33,964 nt of DNA. Source: Chromatiales bacterium (GTDB lineage Bacteria > Pseudomonadota > Gammaproteobacteria > Chromatiales > Chromatiaceae). How positions within the stretch are numbered: position 1 is the first letter of the stretch; the number at the start of each line of letters is the position of its first letter. The DNA lies in assembly GCA_022360905.1 (NCBI GenBank), contig JAKSBX010000126.1:1-33964 (forward strand). Direction: 5' to 3'. This document shows, piece after piece, positions 32,898-33,964 of this stretch. The translations under genes were made by a program, and so were the position numbers. The notes below the pieces were generated by a model, which had not been told where the DNA came from, ran no database searches, and worked only from the letters and a program-made list of their open reading frames with translations.

Positions 32898-33177
32898 GGT
32901 CGATCCCTCGAATTTCAACAATATGGCCATCATAACCCCCCCAACCTCCGATTTCCAGAGCGTGAGAGATCGACAACCTGAGAGCCGTTTTAGCTGATTA
33001 AAGATAAGGTCATGTAAAACATATCAATTTCTTTTCGGTTTAAACAGGTTCTCCAACAGATGTAACCGATAGCTGATACAGATAGGCCGCCCATTCCGTT
33101 AAGCGCTGAGCGAAGTTCAGTGATTAGTATTAAAAATCAGGCCCAAGAGTTCATCAAAAACAGAAGCTATTGGTTCT

Positions 33178-33389
33178 TCATTTTTTTGCCCGTCTATGAC
33201 CTTTTTTCACTTTTCTTTGGCTGATTTCATTTAGTACAGCAATCAGAATTGCGATGACAGCACAACCATAGATCGCTTCACCAAGATATTCAGGAAAGAA
33301 CTCTTTAAAGACCAAAATAACTGCAATAAAACCCAGCCAAACACCACCCACCCGATAGAAGAAGATTTTTTCTTACTTCTGTAATCCAT
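33178..33389 (-). pseudogene. Small two-TM protein split by a frameshift at an A6 run
   Basis: From ATG 33389 (AGGGG 5 nt upstream) the frame reads MDYRSKK and then, at six A residues (plus-strand T run 33366-33371), would have to shift back by one base. The continuation is IFFYRVGGVWLGFIAVILVF, KEFFPEYLGEAIYGCAVIAI, LIAVLNEISQRKVKKGHRRA, KK, ending at TGA 33178-33180. The joined product would be 70 residues with two membrane segments and a basic tail, a convincing small membrane protein. The unshifted frame stops after 48 residues and looks artificial. Causes may be a homopolymer sequencing error, a genuine frameshift mutation, or programmed -1 slippage. Confidence 0.55.
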
Positions 33390-33530
33390 AACACCCCTAT
33401 CCCATTAACGTTAATCGATAGAATACTAGCTAGTGGCTTCTCTTTAGCCTGTCGAGATTTGTGACCTAAATAGTGATAACCAAACATCAGTGTGCCACAT
33501 AGAGGAAGAGAGTAGCTCCCCTCTCCCCAA

Positions 33531-33558
33531 CCCCTCTCCCATAAGGGAGAGGGGCTTT
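33531..33558 (+). repeat. Dispersed-type hairpin (CCCCTCTCCC family)
   Basis: CCCCTCTCCC and GGGAGAGGGG form a perfect 10-bp stem with loop ATAA, followed by CTTTTAT on the plus strand. The preceding CTCCCCTCTCCCCAA belongs to the same element. Elements of this kind, which yield 'SPLWERGWGEG' peptides in false frames, are common between genes in many proteobacteria. It may end transcription, but no plus-strand gene lies directly before it. The stretch 33390-33946 otherwise contains only the promoter listed next. Confidence 0.75.
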
Positions 33559-33760
33559 TATGCATCTCCCAGGCTGATTTTGAGTTAACGGGACAGCAGT
33601 GAATTCAAAATAAAATCCTGGTCATATCCAGCAAACTCTTTCTGCCGATAACTGTCCCATCATCAGAACCATAAATTGCGAACAGTTTGAAACATTGCAT
33701 AAAACCCGCCCACTATGACATTGTTTCCCCAGGGTTTCGAATTCACCACTCGAAATCAGT

Positions 33761-33788
33761 TTGAGCCGTTGTGAAAATACCGTATATT
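33761..33788 (+). promoter_or_regulatory. Candidate promoter for the right-edge gene
   Basis: TTGAGC (33761-33766), a 16-nt spacer and TATATT (33783-33788) resemble a sigma-70 promoter about 160 bp before the partial gene at the right edge. Between them an open frame of 51 codons starts at ATG 33789, with no ribosome-binding site, and ends 2 nt before the GTG. A leader role is possible but weakly supported. Confidence 0.4.
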
Positions 33789-33946
33789 ATGAGCTATGGC
33801 TTGGTTATCCCTTTTGATTCAATAAGTTGTTTGCACTCTTATGATTTCGGATTGCGCATAACCCAAACCGCCTTATTGCAAACCAATGGGACAGCAATGA
33901 TTCCGCAGAATGACCCGTTTACCACACCCGAAAAGGAGGTTTGAGC

Positions 33947-33964
33947 GTGATAAAGCTCAGCGTA
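33947..33964 (+). CDS. 5' end of a gene continuing beyond the window
   Basis: An ideal AAAAGGAGG (33931-33939) precedes GTG 33947 by 7 nt, and six codons (MIKLSV) remain before the right edge. Nothing can be said of the function. The strength of the ribosome-binding site is the only evidence for the start. Confidence 0.55.

Noticed and set aside
33305..33565. Minus-strand frame of 86 codons starting MHKSPSPLWERGWGEG
   Set aside because: Its start is the translated CCCCTCTCCC hairpin element, which yields this peptide in false frames in many genomes. It also runs across the better-supported small membrane protein.
33585..33902. Similar GGGACAGCARTGA strings at about 33589-33599 and 33889-33900
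   Set aside because: The match is too short and there are only two copies, so I could not distinguish a repeat from chance.
33789..33944. 51-codon frame ending 2 nt before the right-edge gene
   Set aside because: Its position is attractive for a leader peptide, but it has no ribosome-binding site and unremarkable sequence.
1..33964. CRISPR arrays, prophage, integrase, toxin-antitoxin or defence systems
   Set aside because: I looked for spaced direct repeats, recombinase motifs and paired small toxin/antitoxin genes on both strands and found none I could support.

Overview
The window looks like a chromosomal segment of a gammaproteobacterium. It has moderate GC, a conventional tRNA-Glu and gammaproteobacterial-type PurT and CdsA/PlsC-like proteins. 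A malyl-CoA lyase / malate-CoA ligase operon is the main metabolic clue. The overall flavour recalls sulfur-oxidising Chromatiales-like lineages, including chemosynthetic symbionts, but that placement is inference from gene content and not a measurement. I see no prophage, CRISPR array, rRNA or complete insertion sequence.

Layout. 1-308: 3' end of a sigma-54 activator. 593-5905 (minus): purT, an orphan ParA-type ATPase, and a tightly overlapping operon mcl-mtkA-mtkB. The operon should ligate malate to CoA and split malyl-CoA into acetyl-CoA and glyoxylate. 6396-13788 (minus): a small membrane-anchored Met/Cys-rich protein, two large membrane GGDEF-EAL proteins, a two-TM protein, and tRNA-Glu with a near-consensus promoter. 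14244-18048 (minus): an ECF sigma / RskA-type anti-sigma pair, a lipoprotein serine hydrolase of the beta-lactamase/esterase class, and a small secreted protein. 18575-20449 (plus): small unknown proteins and a PrcB-like secreted protein. 20907-24579 (plus): an RluA-type pseudouridine synthase, then a four-gene phospholipid cassette (YnbA-like CDP-alcohol phosphatidyltransferase, CdsA-like cytidylyltransferase, PlsC-like acyltransferase, DedA-like membrane protein). 24611-25126 (minus): a zinc-ribbon Nudix hydrolase. 25457-27576 (plus): an NfeD-type membrane protease and its slipin partner. 28331-30265 (plus): exported proteins including a LolA-like lipoprotein-sorting family member. 30447-32897 (minus): a secreted beta-propeller protein. 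33178-33389 (minus): a small membrane protein interrupted at a homopolymer. 33947-end: the first codons of another gene.

The most unusual signals are in the non-coding DNA. First, a 26-bp repeat occurs four times, and in three copies its own TAG is the stop codon of the adjoining gene. Second, a 42-bp element made of four 10-nt units (roughly NATTNGCGNN) occurs as a perfect 42-bp inverted pair around 99 bp, with a diverged copy near the left end. Third, there are several precise inverted repeats next to gene starts or between convergent genes. On the protein side, the phospholipid cassette stands out because its CDP-alcohol transferase carries Asn at two of the four signature Asp positions.

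Gene-free stretches over 300 bp are described as features or within neighbouring entries. Where I found nothing in them, this is stated.
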